Shown here: positions 1 to 11,051 of the stretch, one piece after another
Layout of the letters: every line of letters starts with the position of its first letter
How positions within the stretch are numbered: the first letter of the stretch is position 1
Assembly (NCBI GenBank): GCA_943735955.1
Contig: OX030966.1
Location: forward strand, 5,057,393-5,121,392
Direction of reading: 5' to 3'
Source of the DNA: Piscicola geometra
Taxonomy: Eukaryota > Annelida > Clitellata > Hirudinida > Piscicolidae
Length of the DNA stretch: 64,000 nt
Notes under the pieces: generated by a model
Seen by the model: the letters and a program-made list of their open reading frames with translations, nothing else
What the model was told of the DNA's origin: nothing
The model's database searches: none
Program-made: the position numbers and the translations under genes

Positions 1-52
1 GGAATTGATTTTAAATACTTTCCTAAATAATATTCTTTATTATAAGATCGAG

Positions 53-122
53 CGGGTTGCTTAGATGGTAAAGTCGTTAGACCTGCAACTTAAAGGTCAC
101 CAGTTCGAATCCCTGTTCAGCC
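53..122 (+). other. tRNA-like sequence (pseudo-tRNA or SINE head)
   Basis: A B-box-like AGTTCGAATCC lies at 101-111 with an A-box-like stretch about 40 bases upstream, and GACCT/AGGTC could form an anticodon stem. The stem leaves a 9-base loop and the acceptor arms pair only partly, so a working tRNA is unlikely. It could be a decayed tRNA or the head of a tRNA-derived SINE. Confidence 0.35.
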
Positions 123-230
123 AACCGTAAGCTATCATAATTACGCATTATTAAATTTTTTATTATAAAATAGTTTTTCACCGTAAAATTAACTATAAAA
201 AACAATTGATCTTCAACCGAGGGGTGCAGC

Positions 231-281
231 CTTAGAAGGCATTTCACTTCCACTGGCAACACCACAGATGCTGCATTGAAG
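231..281 (-). pseudogene. Orphan copy of UFSP2 exon 14
   Basis: On the minus strand these 51 bases read [17 protein letters not shown], matching UFSP2 exon 14 at 2100-2150 ([17 protein letters not shown]) at 13 of 17 residues and 42 of 51 bases, with identical length. An AG precedes it as an acceptor would; the base pair after it is GC, not GT. It lies 3' of the UFSP2 stop codon, and no neighbouring UFSP2 exon copy is visible around it, so it cannot be an alternative exon of the annotated gene in the usual way. It is probably a relic of a partial duplication. Confidence 0.55.
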
Positions 282-976
282 CTGGCAAGAAAGATAACTC
301 GTCTCCCTCCCCTCCTCCTCTCTGAGATGCCCTGACAAGTTCTTCCATGGGACAACTCCAAGCATCTTTAAAAGACCAGTTGATTGATTGATTGGTTCAA
401 GTGCAAAACCACGACTGAAAATTGCAGCCCAAGTGGTTTGAAACTAACACGGGGTTACGCCCTATTATTTTAACAGGCTATAATAGTCAGGATTATTATA
501 AAAGGCGTTTCTAGAGACTATGTAAAACACTTCATCTTGGTTCTGAATAGGACAATTTACAAAGTAGTGTTTCACTTATGAACACATTTTATTGAAGTGT
601 CAAAATACGCAAAACAACTATATTCATAGCCATTATACTCGTTAACCTTTGACTTTAAAAGTAATATTAAGTACAATAAAATAATTGTAATTATGCAAAA
701 TCATTTTAAAGTTCACAATTTCTGAAAAACAAAGAGTTTACTTTTGCCCAAGGTTGCCACAAAAATACTCATGTGATTCACTTATTACCAATAGAGCCAC
801 ATACAACACTGCACCCTTCAGCTACACCCTCCCCCCCTCAAAAAAAACAAATAACAACATGAATGCCTGAGAGCTTGCACTGGAAAGCATCATCATTACC
901 ACAAAAATCATCATCATCATTACCACCACCATCATCATCATCATCACCATCACCACCATCATCATCATCATCATCC
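282..976. other. Gene-free 3' flank of UFSP2
   Basis: AT-rich unique sequence, ending in (ATC)n/(ACC)n simple repeat at about 890-975 that abuts the UFSP2 stop codon. I see no exon here. Confidence 0.6.
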
Positions 977-1076
977 TCAGTAGACGGTTGGCTTCAGTGG
1001 CATACACATGTTATAGAAGCTGTTCTTCTCCCAAAAGTCGCCCCCCTTCCAGCCACACCAGCCCTGGTGGTGGTGG

Positions 1077-1107
<31 letters not shown>

Positions 1108-2220
1108 ATGGGAAATAAGCGTCAGTTTATGCCTTTATTCATCCAAACACAATGAAGCCTCCCCCAAGCCCTAACCAATCCCTAAGAGCAGCTCCGCCCC
1201 GCCCACCTCTCAACACCATTCCCCCACCGTTTCCAAACACGTCCCTACCACTAACAACCACTTCCCTACCTCTATCAACCATCCCCCCTTCACCTTATCC
1301 CCTTCCCCCCACCACACCCAGCCACTCCCTCTTTACCCAAACTACCTCCTCCTCCCATCCACCCCCTCCTTCCAACCACCCCTCCTCCCCCAAACCACCT
1401 TCTCTTGTATGGTTTTGAGGTCCTCAGATCCGGTATAGTGGGGGTCGAGAATTAAGTAGGCCACCTCGCCCGTGACCTCATTAAAGTCGACCCCAATTAT
1501 CGTGTGAGCCAACACCCCACCCCCTGTGTGGATAGGTGGGTGGTGGTTAGATGGTGGTGGATGGGTGGTGAGTGAGGGGGTGGTGAGTGAGGGGGTGGTG
1601 AGTAGGTGGGGGATGGATGATGGGTGAGTGAAGATATGGTGGGTGGTGATATGGTAAGTGGGAGGATGGTGAGTTTATGGCAAATCTAGGAATAGCGCTG
1701 AATCTGGGAAAGGTTATTGGTGGAGATGGTGGGTAGAGGTAGTGAAAGCCGATTGGGTGTAAATGATGCAATTGCGGATGAGGATGGAGTGAGAGGATGA
1801 GGATGGAGTGAGAGGATGAGGATGGAGTGAGAGGATGAGGATGGAGTGAGAGGATGAAGATGGAGTGAGAGGATGAAGATGGAGTGAGAGGATGAAGATG
1901 GAGTGAGAGGATGAGAAGGAGGTGGATGAGTAATGAGATGCCATTAGCAGCACCTCGACCAACCAATCATGATGGGACTTCCCTGCGTCTCGAAGTGATG
2001 AACTATCTCCCTCACCTGATGATGATGATGGTGGTGGTGATGCTGGTGGTGATGATGACGATGATGATGACGATGATGGTATGATGATGATGACTATACC
2101 TTCGAAGGCATTTCACTACCACTGGAAACGTGACAAATTCTGCATTGAACCTTGAAGAGGGATAATGATATTTTGAATAAATAATATAATATATAATTAT
2201 AACAACACGCAACCACCACA

Positions 2221-2258
<38 letters not shown>

Positions 2259-2284
2259 TACACACACACACACACACACATACA

Positions 2285-2353
<69 letters not shown>

Positions 2354-4191
2354 ACACACCGACACACACACACTCACACGTACACTGTATAGATGGTCTA
2401 GGACATAGGCGACCTCATTGGAACCAATCCACTTCTTGGAGCCGAGAAAGGAGGGCAGTTTGTCCGCCACCTCTACTAACGCCTGTGTGGTGGTGGTGTG
2501 GTGGTAGGGAAGGGTGGTGTAGTGGTGGTAGGGAAGGGTGGTGGTAGGAAAGGGTGGTGTGGTGGTGTGGTGGTGGTGGGGAAGGGTGGTGGGGGGGAGT
2601 GTGGTGTGGTGGAGAACGGTGGTGTGGTGGTGGTGGTGGTGGTGATGGTGGTGCAGAAGGGTGGTGTGGTGTGGTGGTGGAGAAGGGTGGTGGTGGGGAA
2701 GGGTGGTGTGGTGGGGTGGTGGTGGAGAAGGGTGGTGTGGTGGGGGGGAAGGGTGGTGGTGGTGTGGTGGTGGTGGTGTGGTGGGGGGGAAGGGTGGTGT
2801 GGTGGTGGTAGTGGGGAAGGGTGGTGTGGTGTTGGTGACGATGGTGGTGGTGGGGAAGGGTGGTGTGGTGGTGGTGGAGAAGGGTGGTGTGGTGGTGAAG
2901 GGTTGTCATCATCGCCATCATCACCTGTTGTATTTGCAGATGGGTGGGTACACTTTTCTCTGTAAACGCCTGCATGTACAACCAAGAGGCTATCGTCTGC
3001 AGCGACCTGTGTGGTGGTGGTGGTGGTGGTGGGTGGAAGATGGATGGATAAATAGTTGATGGAGGAATGGAAAGATGATGGAAGGATGGATGGATAGTTG
3101 ATGGATGAATGAAAAGATGATGGAGGGATGGATGGATAGTGAATGATGAACGAATGGGTAGTGAATAGATGGATGGATGGATGGATGGATGAATGAGTGA
3201 CCCACCTGTAGGCACAGCCCCAGCCGTCATCATTGCACTTATCCTGCATGTAGTGGCGGTATTCGTAGCTGCCCTGCACCAGTGTCACCTTGCCCTTGAC
3301 TGTGGTCGTGTAGTGGTGGTGGTGGTGGGATGTTGTGGTGGTGGTGGGATGTAATGGTGGTGGTGGTGGGATGTAGTGGTAATGGTGGTGGTGGTGGTGG
3401 TGGGATGTAGTAAGATGTTGGGATGTAGTGGGGATGGTGGGGTTTAGTGGGGAGGGGGGAGAGGTAGGGAGGAAGGGGAGTGATGGTTGTGAAGGATGAT
3501 AATGGGCGCGGTGGGGGAAGTATGATAGTGGTGGTGGGGTGGTGAGTGGGGATGATGGTATTGGTGTGAGATGGTGGTGGTAGAAATAATCATGCTGGAA
3601 AGGGATAGATGGCAAAATAGATGACCCTTCCTTCCCCCCTTCTTTCTCTCTCCCCCCCTCTCCCAGACGAACCCTTGGAGGGGGGTAAGCCGATGTGGAC
3701 GTTGGTGAGGTGGGGGTTGGTGCAGTGGGTGGAGAGGGAGGTGTGTTTGGAGCGTTTGAAGAAGGGAGAAGAAAGAGGGATGAGGAAACGCTTGTGCAGT
3801 GCTTTCCTGGTCTCCTCTGTGTGTGTGTTTGTGTGTGTGTGTGTTTGTGTGTGTGTGTATGTGTGTGTGTGTGTTTGTGTGTGCGTGTGTCTTTGTGTGT
3901 GTGTGTGATTGTGTGTGTGTGTGTGTCTTTGTGTGTGTGTGTATGTGTGTGTGTGTGTGCGATAGAAACATGGAGAAATGAAAAGTTAAAAAAAGACAAC
4001 AAAACAAAGGGATAGGAAGAACGACTGACTGAGTTGCGCCTCTTGAACCCCTTCCGGATATAGCAGGGTGATGAGGGAGTCGAGGAGGCTGTAGTGGTAC
4101 GCCCTCGGAATGTAGTAGACCGAGCTCTGTGTGGTAGGGGGTGCTTGTGTGCTTTGTGGTGAGTAGGTGTGTCTCTGTGTGTGTGCTTTAT

Positions 4192-4252
<61 letters not shown>

Positions 4253-7200
4253 TGAGAGGTGAGAGAGGGGAAAGAGGTGAGATGAGAGAATTACATTGAA
4301 AACGGAGATGTGTGAAAACTGATACCTCGGAAATAGCCGAAGAAAAACTATGAATTACCAAATCTTTTGAAGCAAAAGTGTGGTTTGGTGTGGTGGTTGG
4401 TGGATGGCAGTGCTAATCAACCAACCAAACCACGTCCCCTCAAACCACCACACACCCCCCCCCTTCGAACCCTCGAGAAGGAATTGAGGGTCTCAGAGAT
4501 GCAGACCAACTGTCGATGGATGGCCCTGGTGAAGGTTGACGAGAGGCTGATGCCGCCGCTGTCGCCATGGGCAACCAACACAGCCACATCCAACGTCACA
4601 TCCAGGGAGACTACCACTAGATCCACTGTATGTGTGTGTGGGGGATGTGTTTGTGTGTGTGTGAAGGATGTGTTTGTGTGTGTGTGTGTGGGGGATGTGT
4701 TTGTGTGTATTTTTGTGCGTTTGTGTGGAGAGGATGTTTGTGTGTGTGAGTGAAGGGATGATTGTTTGTTTGTGCGTGTGTGTTTGTGCGTGTTAATGAT
4801 AAGAATTCTTCATCAAATAATATCGACTCTACTTACCCCTTCCTTTCCACCTAAATCCACCCCTTTGTCCGTCATCTCCCCGCCCCTCAATCCAGCCCAC
4901 CAGCCACTTCACCAACCACCCCCCCAACCACCCACCAGCCACCTCACCAACCACCCCACCAACCACCCCACCAACCACCCCACCAACCACCCCACCAACC
5001 ACCTCACCAACCACAATCAATGTTAAAGGCCTCCCAAACTCACCCCTCTTCTTCTCCACCCTACTCCCTCCTCCTCCTATTCCTCATCTCACCACCACTC
5101 CTTCCCTCTCATATTTCTCAACCCACTTCTTTCTCATCTCCTCACCTCCCACCCTCCCACATCATCTCCTCACCTCCCACCCTCCCTTCTCATCTCCCCA
5201 CCACCCCTCCTCACCTCCCACCCTCCCTCCTCACCTCCCACCCTCCCTCCTCACCTCCCACTTTCCCTCCCCACCATCCCCCCTCCCCTCCCAACTCCAA
5301 ACACACAATGGTCGTGGTAGAGAAGGGGGGCGGAGGTGAGGTAGTAGGGCTTCGCTTCCGTTCCACTACACTGCATCAGCAACTCCACCTGAACCACCCT
5401 CTAATGAGGTGATGGATGGATGAGTGAATGGATGGATGGGTGGATGGATGGGTGGATGGGTGTATGGGTGTATGGATGAGTGGATGAATGAATGAGTGAC
5501 AAACACCCACCTGCTCATATCCATCCACGTTAATCGTCTCGAAATGTATGACGTCAGCTATATCCTCCATCCTCACACCCCCTCCCTTACTACTACTACC
5601 ACTACTACTATCATCGCCACCATTACTCTTATCAAAAGTTATCTCTAAATCATTTTTTTCATCATCATCATTAACATCATCATCATAATCAGGATCATCA
5701 TCAGTGTGTATGTATGTGTTTCTAATGAGGAGATACTTAGATTGTTGTATCAGTTGTTGTTGCTTTTTGTTTTCTTTTTGTTGCTTGCCCTGTTGTTTAG
5801 TTTCCTTCTTATGTTGTTGTTGTTGTGGTGGTGGTTGTTGTTTGGTTGGCAGTTTGAAGAGAGTGAGGGGTTGGGAGAGTTGGTTGGCGAGTTGGTTGAT
5901 GCTGTGTTGAATACTCAATCGTTTCTCGTCTGTGTGGTTGGATGGGTGGTTGGATGGATGGGTGGGTGGATGGATGGGTGGTTGGATGGGTTGTTGGATG
6001 GGTGGTTGGGTGGGTGGGTGGTTGGATGGGTGGTTGGATGTGTGGTTGAATGTGTGGTTGGATGGGTGGTTGGGTGAGTGGTTGGGTGGGTGGTTGGATG
6101 GGTGGTTGGATGGGTGGTTGGATGGGTTGTTGGATGGGTGGTTAGATGTGTGGTTGTATGTGTGGATGGATGGGTGGGAGGATGGGTGGATGGTTGGTGA
6201 CCTGTGGTTGGATGGGTGGTTGGATGGGTGGTTGGAGTGGTGGTTGGGTGGGTGGATGGTTGGTGACCTGTGGTTAGATTGATTGGATGTTTATTTGGTA
6301 ACATGTTTGGATGGGTAAGTTGGTTGGTTATTTGGTTTATTTCATGTTGGGTTAGACAGGTTGGTTGGTTGTTTGTTATTACATGTTAGGTTGGTTGATT
6401 GTTTGTTAATACATGTTAGGTTGGTTGTTTGTTATTACATGTTAGGTTGGTTGTTTGTTGTTACATGTCATGTTGGTTGTTACATGTAAGGTTGGTTGGT
6501 TGTTTGTTGCTACATGTTAGGTTGGTTGTTTGGCTTGATCTATGTTGTTTGGTGCACTAGAATGATTGGTTTCATGGTTAGATGACTTCATGCCATTAGA
6601 TGAATGCTTAATCATTCTCGTAACCAAAAAGTTTTTTAAAAAATATTTTTAAAAAGAGAAAATTAGTTCCACCAAGGTCGTTGCTGTGGTGGATGGTGAC
6701 TGGAAGCTTGGCCTCAATGTGGAAGAGGGTGAACCTGCAGTTACGCAATCTTCCATTATCTAGAACTTTATAAATGACAAAACTTTTTTAAAAATTAAAA
6801 AGTATGAAAAAAAAGTATAATATAATTAAATATTATTTTCCTAAATTAAAACCCTCACTTGTTTTTCATCTCCTTGACAACTTCTGGTGTTGCCTCTTCC
6901 ACTTCGATCGAAGCCAATTCTTGCGATTTGGCATTGAACCTATAGAAGAAACACTTCTTCTCGTCGCCATCTTCTTTCTTGGGAGCTAGGATGGCCATGA
7001 TTATGATCTCGTTTCCATGGAAACACGCCTGAGAAGTTGAAAGGTGGTCGTTGTGAAGAAAAAGACACACATCGAGTCAGTTGTTGAGGATGTTGGTTGA
7101 GACTACAACCACAAAAACAGCAACAACTGTAACTAAAACTAATGTAACAACTACAACAAAAACTGCAAAAGCAACAACATCTATAACTAATGTAACAAAC

Positions 7201-7872
7201 AAAATAACAATAACAACCACAGCAGCAACAGCAACTATAACAACAACCCCAAGATCACCAAGAACCACAAGCACAACAACAACTTGTTGTTGGGGGGCAG
7301 ATGCAAAGTACTTGAGGCACATGTTGAGCATACAAGAGTGCACAAACGCCTGCCCTGACTGCACAAAGAAGCCCAATGCCTCAACTCCTGAGTGGCCATT
7401 TTGTGTGAATTTATAATTTTGGGAAATTGTGTAAGTAAAATGGCGCCATTTAAAAAAGTTGAAAATATTTATTAAATTGAAATGCATTATATATTAAAAT
7501 ATCATTCGTATCCACCTTCCACCACGTATTTAGCAGCTTCATCAAACTGGGACAGGAAAGACTTGGGAGCAGACTCTTCGAATGAGTAATGGCTACAAAT
7601 CATTGACTCTCCCCCAGAACACAGACCATACAACAATCCACAAAATGGCTCCTTCTCAGATGTTTCATGTGTTCTGAGTTTCTATTCGGTTTAATTATAC
7701 AGTTGATTAGCAATTTAAATGATAATTTATAGATTAGTTTGTAACAAATGTTAGAGAAACTGGCTTATTCCTTCGGTTTAACCTTCTTAATGTATCTTTC
7801 AACACAATATTTTTAACAAGTAAAAATAAATACCTTCAGAACTTTTGCAGAAATTGATATTTTATTTGCCAT
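977..7872 (-). CDS. UFSP2: Ufm1-specific protease 2, 17 exons
   Basis: Cysteine protease that matures UFM1 and removes it from target proteins, mainly at the ER. Exons in transcript order: 7834-7872, 7516-7681, 7284-7387, 6859-7028, 6673-6734, 5511-5929, 5307-5388, 4471-4625, 4030-4126, 3673-3816, 3206-3299, 2925-3006, 2384-2482, 2100-2150, 1964-2015, 1399-1523, 977-1063; phases close throughout and give 675 residues (the human protein is 469). The C-terminal peptidase is clear: catalytic Cys in DDGWGCAYR (about residue 508), Asp and His in DPHYTG (about 632 and 634), and a conserved GGGVLAHTI. The first four exons (start MANKISIS, then [10 protein letters not shown] and VEALGFF) look like the MPN-type N-terminal domain of invertebrate and plant homologues. 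Exon 6 carries a Gln/Lys-rich and Asp-rich insertion. Introns are largely microsatellite. The first exon is the least certain. Confidence 0.92.
1547..1925. repeat. GGTGRGTGAG-type repeats and 19-bp minisatellite in a UFSP2 intron
   Basis: Degenerate GGTGAGTGA units are followed at about 1785-1920 by roughly seven copies of a 19-bp unit (GATGGAGTGAGAGGATGAG). All of it lies between exons 15 and 16 of UFSP2. Confidence 0.85.
2219..2376. repeat. (CA)n microsatellite in a UFSP2 intron
   Basis: Nearly pure CA dinucleotides with sparse CATA interruptions, ending just beyond the 3' side of UFSP2 exon 13 (2384-2482). On the transcript strand it is a (GU)n tract right after the exon 13 donor. Confidence 0.95.
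2484..2920. repeat. (GGTGGT/GGGAAGGGTGGTGTGGTG)n array in a UFSP2 intron
   Basis: G-rich imperfect tandem array filling the intron between exons 12 and 13. On the transcript strand it is C/A-rich (CCACCACACCACCCTTCCC), so long ORFs appear in all frames; they are artefacts of the repeat. Confidence 0.9.
3018..3200. repeat. GATG/GATGGATG repeats in a UFSP2 intron
   Basis: TGGTGG followed by ATGGATGGATGG units between exons 11 and 12. Confidence 0.85.
3305..3600. repeat. GTGGTGGTGGGATGTAGT repeats in a UFSP2 intron
   Basis: Imperfect GGTGGTGGGATGTAGTGG units between exons 10 and 11. Confidence 0.85.
3818..3960. repeat. (GT)n microsatellite abutting UFSP2 exon 10
   Basis: Imperfect GT array that directly supplies the CACACACACAG acceptor of exon 10 on the minus strand. 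Confidence 0.95.
4188..4252. repeat. (GT)n microsatellite
   Basis: Thirty or so GT dinucleotides between UFSP2 exons 8 and 9. A second imperfect GT-rich block lies at 4628-4795, next to exon 8. Confidence 0.95.
4900..5012. repeat. 12-bp (CCACCAACCACC)n minisatellite
   Basis: About nine units in the intron between UFSP2 exons 7 and 8. The following 5060-5290 is C/T-rich low-complexity sequence. Confidence 0.9.
5935..6545. repeat. 12-bp (GGGTGGTTGGAT)n array grading into GGTTGGTTGTTTGTTATTACATGTTA units
   Basis: The first 350 bases are tandem GGGTGGTTGGAT with GGATGGATGG variants and one larger duplicated block (about 6190-6210 and 6247-6272). The remainder repeats a longer unit containing GGTTGGTTG and ACATGTTA. 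All lies in the intron between UFSP2 exons 5 and 6. Confidence 0.9.
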
Positions 7873-8631
7873 TTATTTTATTATTGGCTTTGGAAACGAA
7901 TAATCTGACTCTCCACCTTTACATGAAACTTAACTTTTAACCCCTGTAACGTATTGAATATTTAGAGATAGTGGTTATTAAAATTATAACTTCAATATAT
8001 ATATAAAATTGTTAATGCAATCAGTTAGATATTGTTCTAAGTTTTATTATATTTAAATATCTATTAGCGTATCGCTCTATTTATAATGCGAATAAACTTT
8101 TCATTATAAAAATTTTGTGCAACAAATGATTTTTTTTAATTAAAAAAAAAGTTAATGTTAATTTGGAATATTAAGCACTAGGTTAGCAATTAGCCGGATG
8201 CTTACGGTTTCTAAAGTTGGCATTTAAATTTAATTTCGTTATGAATTTATTAGATGTTCAAAATGCTTTTAAAAATAATATGTCTCAAATAATTCCGTCT
8301 TTTTGAATTTTTTTAAATTATGCTAAAATATTTTTTGTGGTTTAAATTCATACGCGAATGATTGTAGTAATTTATTGCTCAAAAATGTAAAAATAGAGTG
8401 AACATTTGGTAAGCATGAAAAAGAAGATAAATATTTATAAAATAATTTTACATTTCAATATTTGCGAATTTTTAATTATTTTTCAGATTATGAAGTACTT
8501 TAGAAAATGCTCAATGATGACAATTTTCAAGAAAAACTAGTTTAAAAAAATGTCAGCCTTCGTGTTAAGACATCAATGATCACTCATTAATTAGGAATTC
8601 TAAGAAATGCAAGAACCTGGCAGACTTCAAA
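7873..8631. promoter_or_regulatory. Divergent UFSP2/SOCS intergenic region
   Basis: 759 AT-rich bases between two start codons facing away from each other. It must hold both 5' UTRs and probably both promoters. I see no clear TATA box or other dated motif to place them. Confidence 0.45.
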
Positions 8632-11019
8632 ATGGAGTCAAATCATAAAAAATCGACACCAAAACTTCATATGCAACAGACTAGTAGTGAGAGTGTTAGC
8701 AGGCACAACATGTGTAATAGTCATGATACTGATCTTGCTGGTTGCTCAAGCAGCCATTGTAAGGGTGTGACTAATGCCTCTGGAGATGTCCATGAATCAC
8801 ATATGAACTCAACAACTCCAAATCACACAAAGAATGTACAAATTGACACGAAGAATGGCATTAAAGTTACGAAGAATTTAAGAGCTGATAGCCATTTAAA
8901 GAACAATAACTCTATTCATACGAAATATAAAGAGGGTCTGGACAGAAAGGAGGCAAACAGTGATAATGAAGATGAAAGAGAATTGAAGCAAGTCCTAAAT
9001 GGAACAATGCACTCTACTGACAACAGTAGTAGAAACAGTTCAACTCTTAAAAGTAACTCAAATCCGACCAATAGGCTTGTTGAAACTCCAACTAAAAAGT
9101 CCAGTGTAAGTACAACTGAAAATGCTAGTGAAAACACAAATGGCGACTCTAGTTATAGTAATGACGCCGACACCACCTATTGCAAAAATAGCACTTCCAA
9201 AAAAAAGAAAAGTCTGAAAAAAAAGTCTTTTACATTTTTTTCCAAGTCATCGAAGCTTAAAGATTTTCTCATGAACACAGGGAAACAAAAACATGATGTT
9301 GAAAATGCTGCTTGCTCTAGAAAGGTTGATGAGGCAAATGGTAGAGCGGTCAGTAGTGTCAGTAATGTAAGTTCTTGTGACGACAAGTTCAAGAGTCTTT
9401 TTCGGATTAACAAAAGTAAACTTTCAAAGCTCCACTTATCGAATAAGGATGATAACAATGATCAAATCTCTAATAATTATAATAATAATAATAATAATAA
9501 TAAAGGTAATCATCATAATATTAATAATGGTGAAGTGGGTGAGGAGGATGGCAAACGGAGTAGTAGTAACAGCATCGTCACGCCATCTCCAACCACTTTC
9601 TCCCATGCTAAGGCTTGCTTGGTCAAAGAGGATGGCGATGATGATGATGATCTTGATGAGGATGGTGGTAGTGGGGGTGGGGCCAATCGACCAGTGTCGT
9701 TTGACATCAAAACCAGGGACCTTCCGGAAATTCCGAGCGATGGTTTGGTTGGCAATTCATCACATGCCAACCAACAACGTTCTCTGGAAATTATGCCAGT
9801 GCCACAACAACAACACAACAACTCTTCGTCATCTTCTTCTTCATTGTCACCTTGGCAACCGAACAGACTTCAGAATGCTGAGAATGAGGGTGAGTTTGGA
9901 ATTGATGTTATTAATGCGAATGATGATATGATGGTATTAATAATAAAAATAATAATAATATTAATAATATTGTTATTTATTTAAGTTTATAAAGAGGTTG
10001 ATGATAGCAAGAAAGAGTGTTTTCTAGTCAGGATTAGATGAAAGCAAAACCTTTGCAAAACCATTAGTTTCAAACAGATCAATCAAAAGAACTTTAAAAA
10101 TTAATTATAATATCTAATTGTTCAATTTGAACCAACCACCTCTGAAGGTCAACCGGAGGCAGACAGTGGCGATCTCTTCATTGAGAGCTTCAACGACCTC
10201 AAAAACGTTTGCCTCCTTCTCCATTGCTCCTCCACTACTCCTCCACTACTCCACTACTCCTCCACTACTTCACTACTCCACTACTTCTCCACTACTCCTC
10301 CACCTCTCCTCCACTACTCCTCCACTACTCCACTACTCCTCCACTACTCCTTCACCACTCCTCCACTACTCCACTACTCTTCCACTATTTCTCCACCACT
10401 TCTCCACCACTTCTCCACCACTTCTCCACCACTCCTCCACCACTCCTCCACTACTCCACTACTCCTCCACTACTCCACTACTCCTCCACTACTCCACCAC
10501 TACTATACACGACTGCCATTGAATAGCATTATTTCATTAAACTGATTTGAGTGACCTTGAGTCAGTGCTTGACTGATGATTGACAACTGATGATTGACAA
10601 CTGATGATTGACAACTGATGATTGACAACTGATGATTGACAACTGAAGATTGACAACTGATGATTGACAACTGATGATTGACAACGGATGATTGACAACT
10701 GATGATTGGCAACTGATGATTGACAACTGATGATTGACAACTGATGATTGACAACGGATGATTGACAACTGATGATTGACAACTGATGATTAACAACTGA
10801 TGACTGTCGTGGCACTGCAGAAGGGCTGGTACTGGGGTCCTCTCAGCTGGAGGGAGGCCGAGCAACAACTTAAGGACAAGCCCATTGGTCTCTTACTTTT
10901 TTATACTTTTTAAATAAACATTAATAATATATTATCTTTAAATTAGATATTTGTTTTTAATTATATACGCACACCTCCACATGCACACACAACCACACAC
11001 ACACACACACACACACACT

Positions 11020-11051
<32 letters not shown>

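Noticed and set aside
2012..2470. 152-codon ORF through the CA repeat and UFSP2 exon 13
   Set aside because: Only the 2384-2482 part is a real exon; the rest is microsatellite intron.
6855..7070. A separate small gene ending KEMKNK with a stop at 6855
   Set aside because: The apparent stop lies just after a GTGAGG donor; splicing at 6859 joins in phase to 6734 and makes this UFSP2 exon 4.
7502..7681. A separate gene ending VVEGGYE with a stop at 7502
   Set aside because: A GT donor at 7515 joins in phase to the exon at 7387, so it is UFSP2 exon 2.
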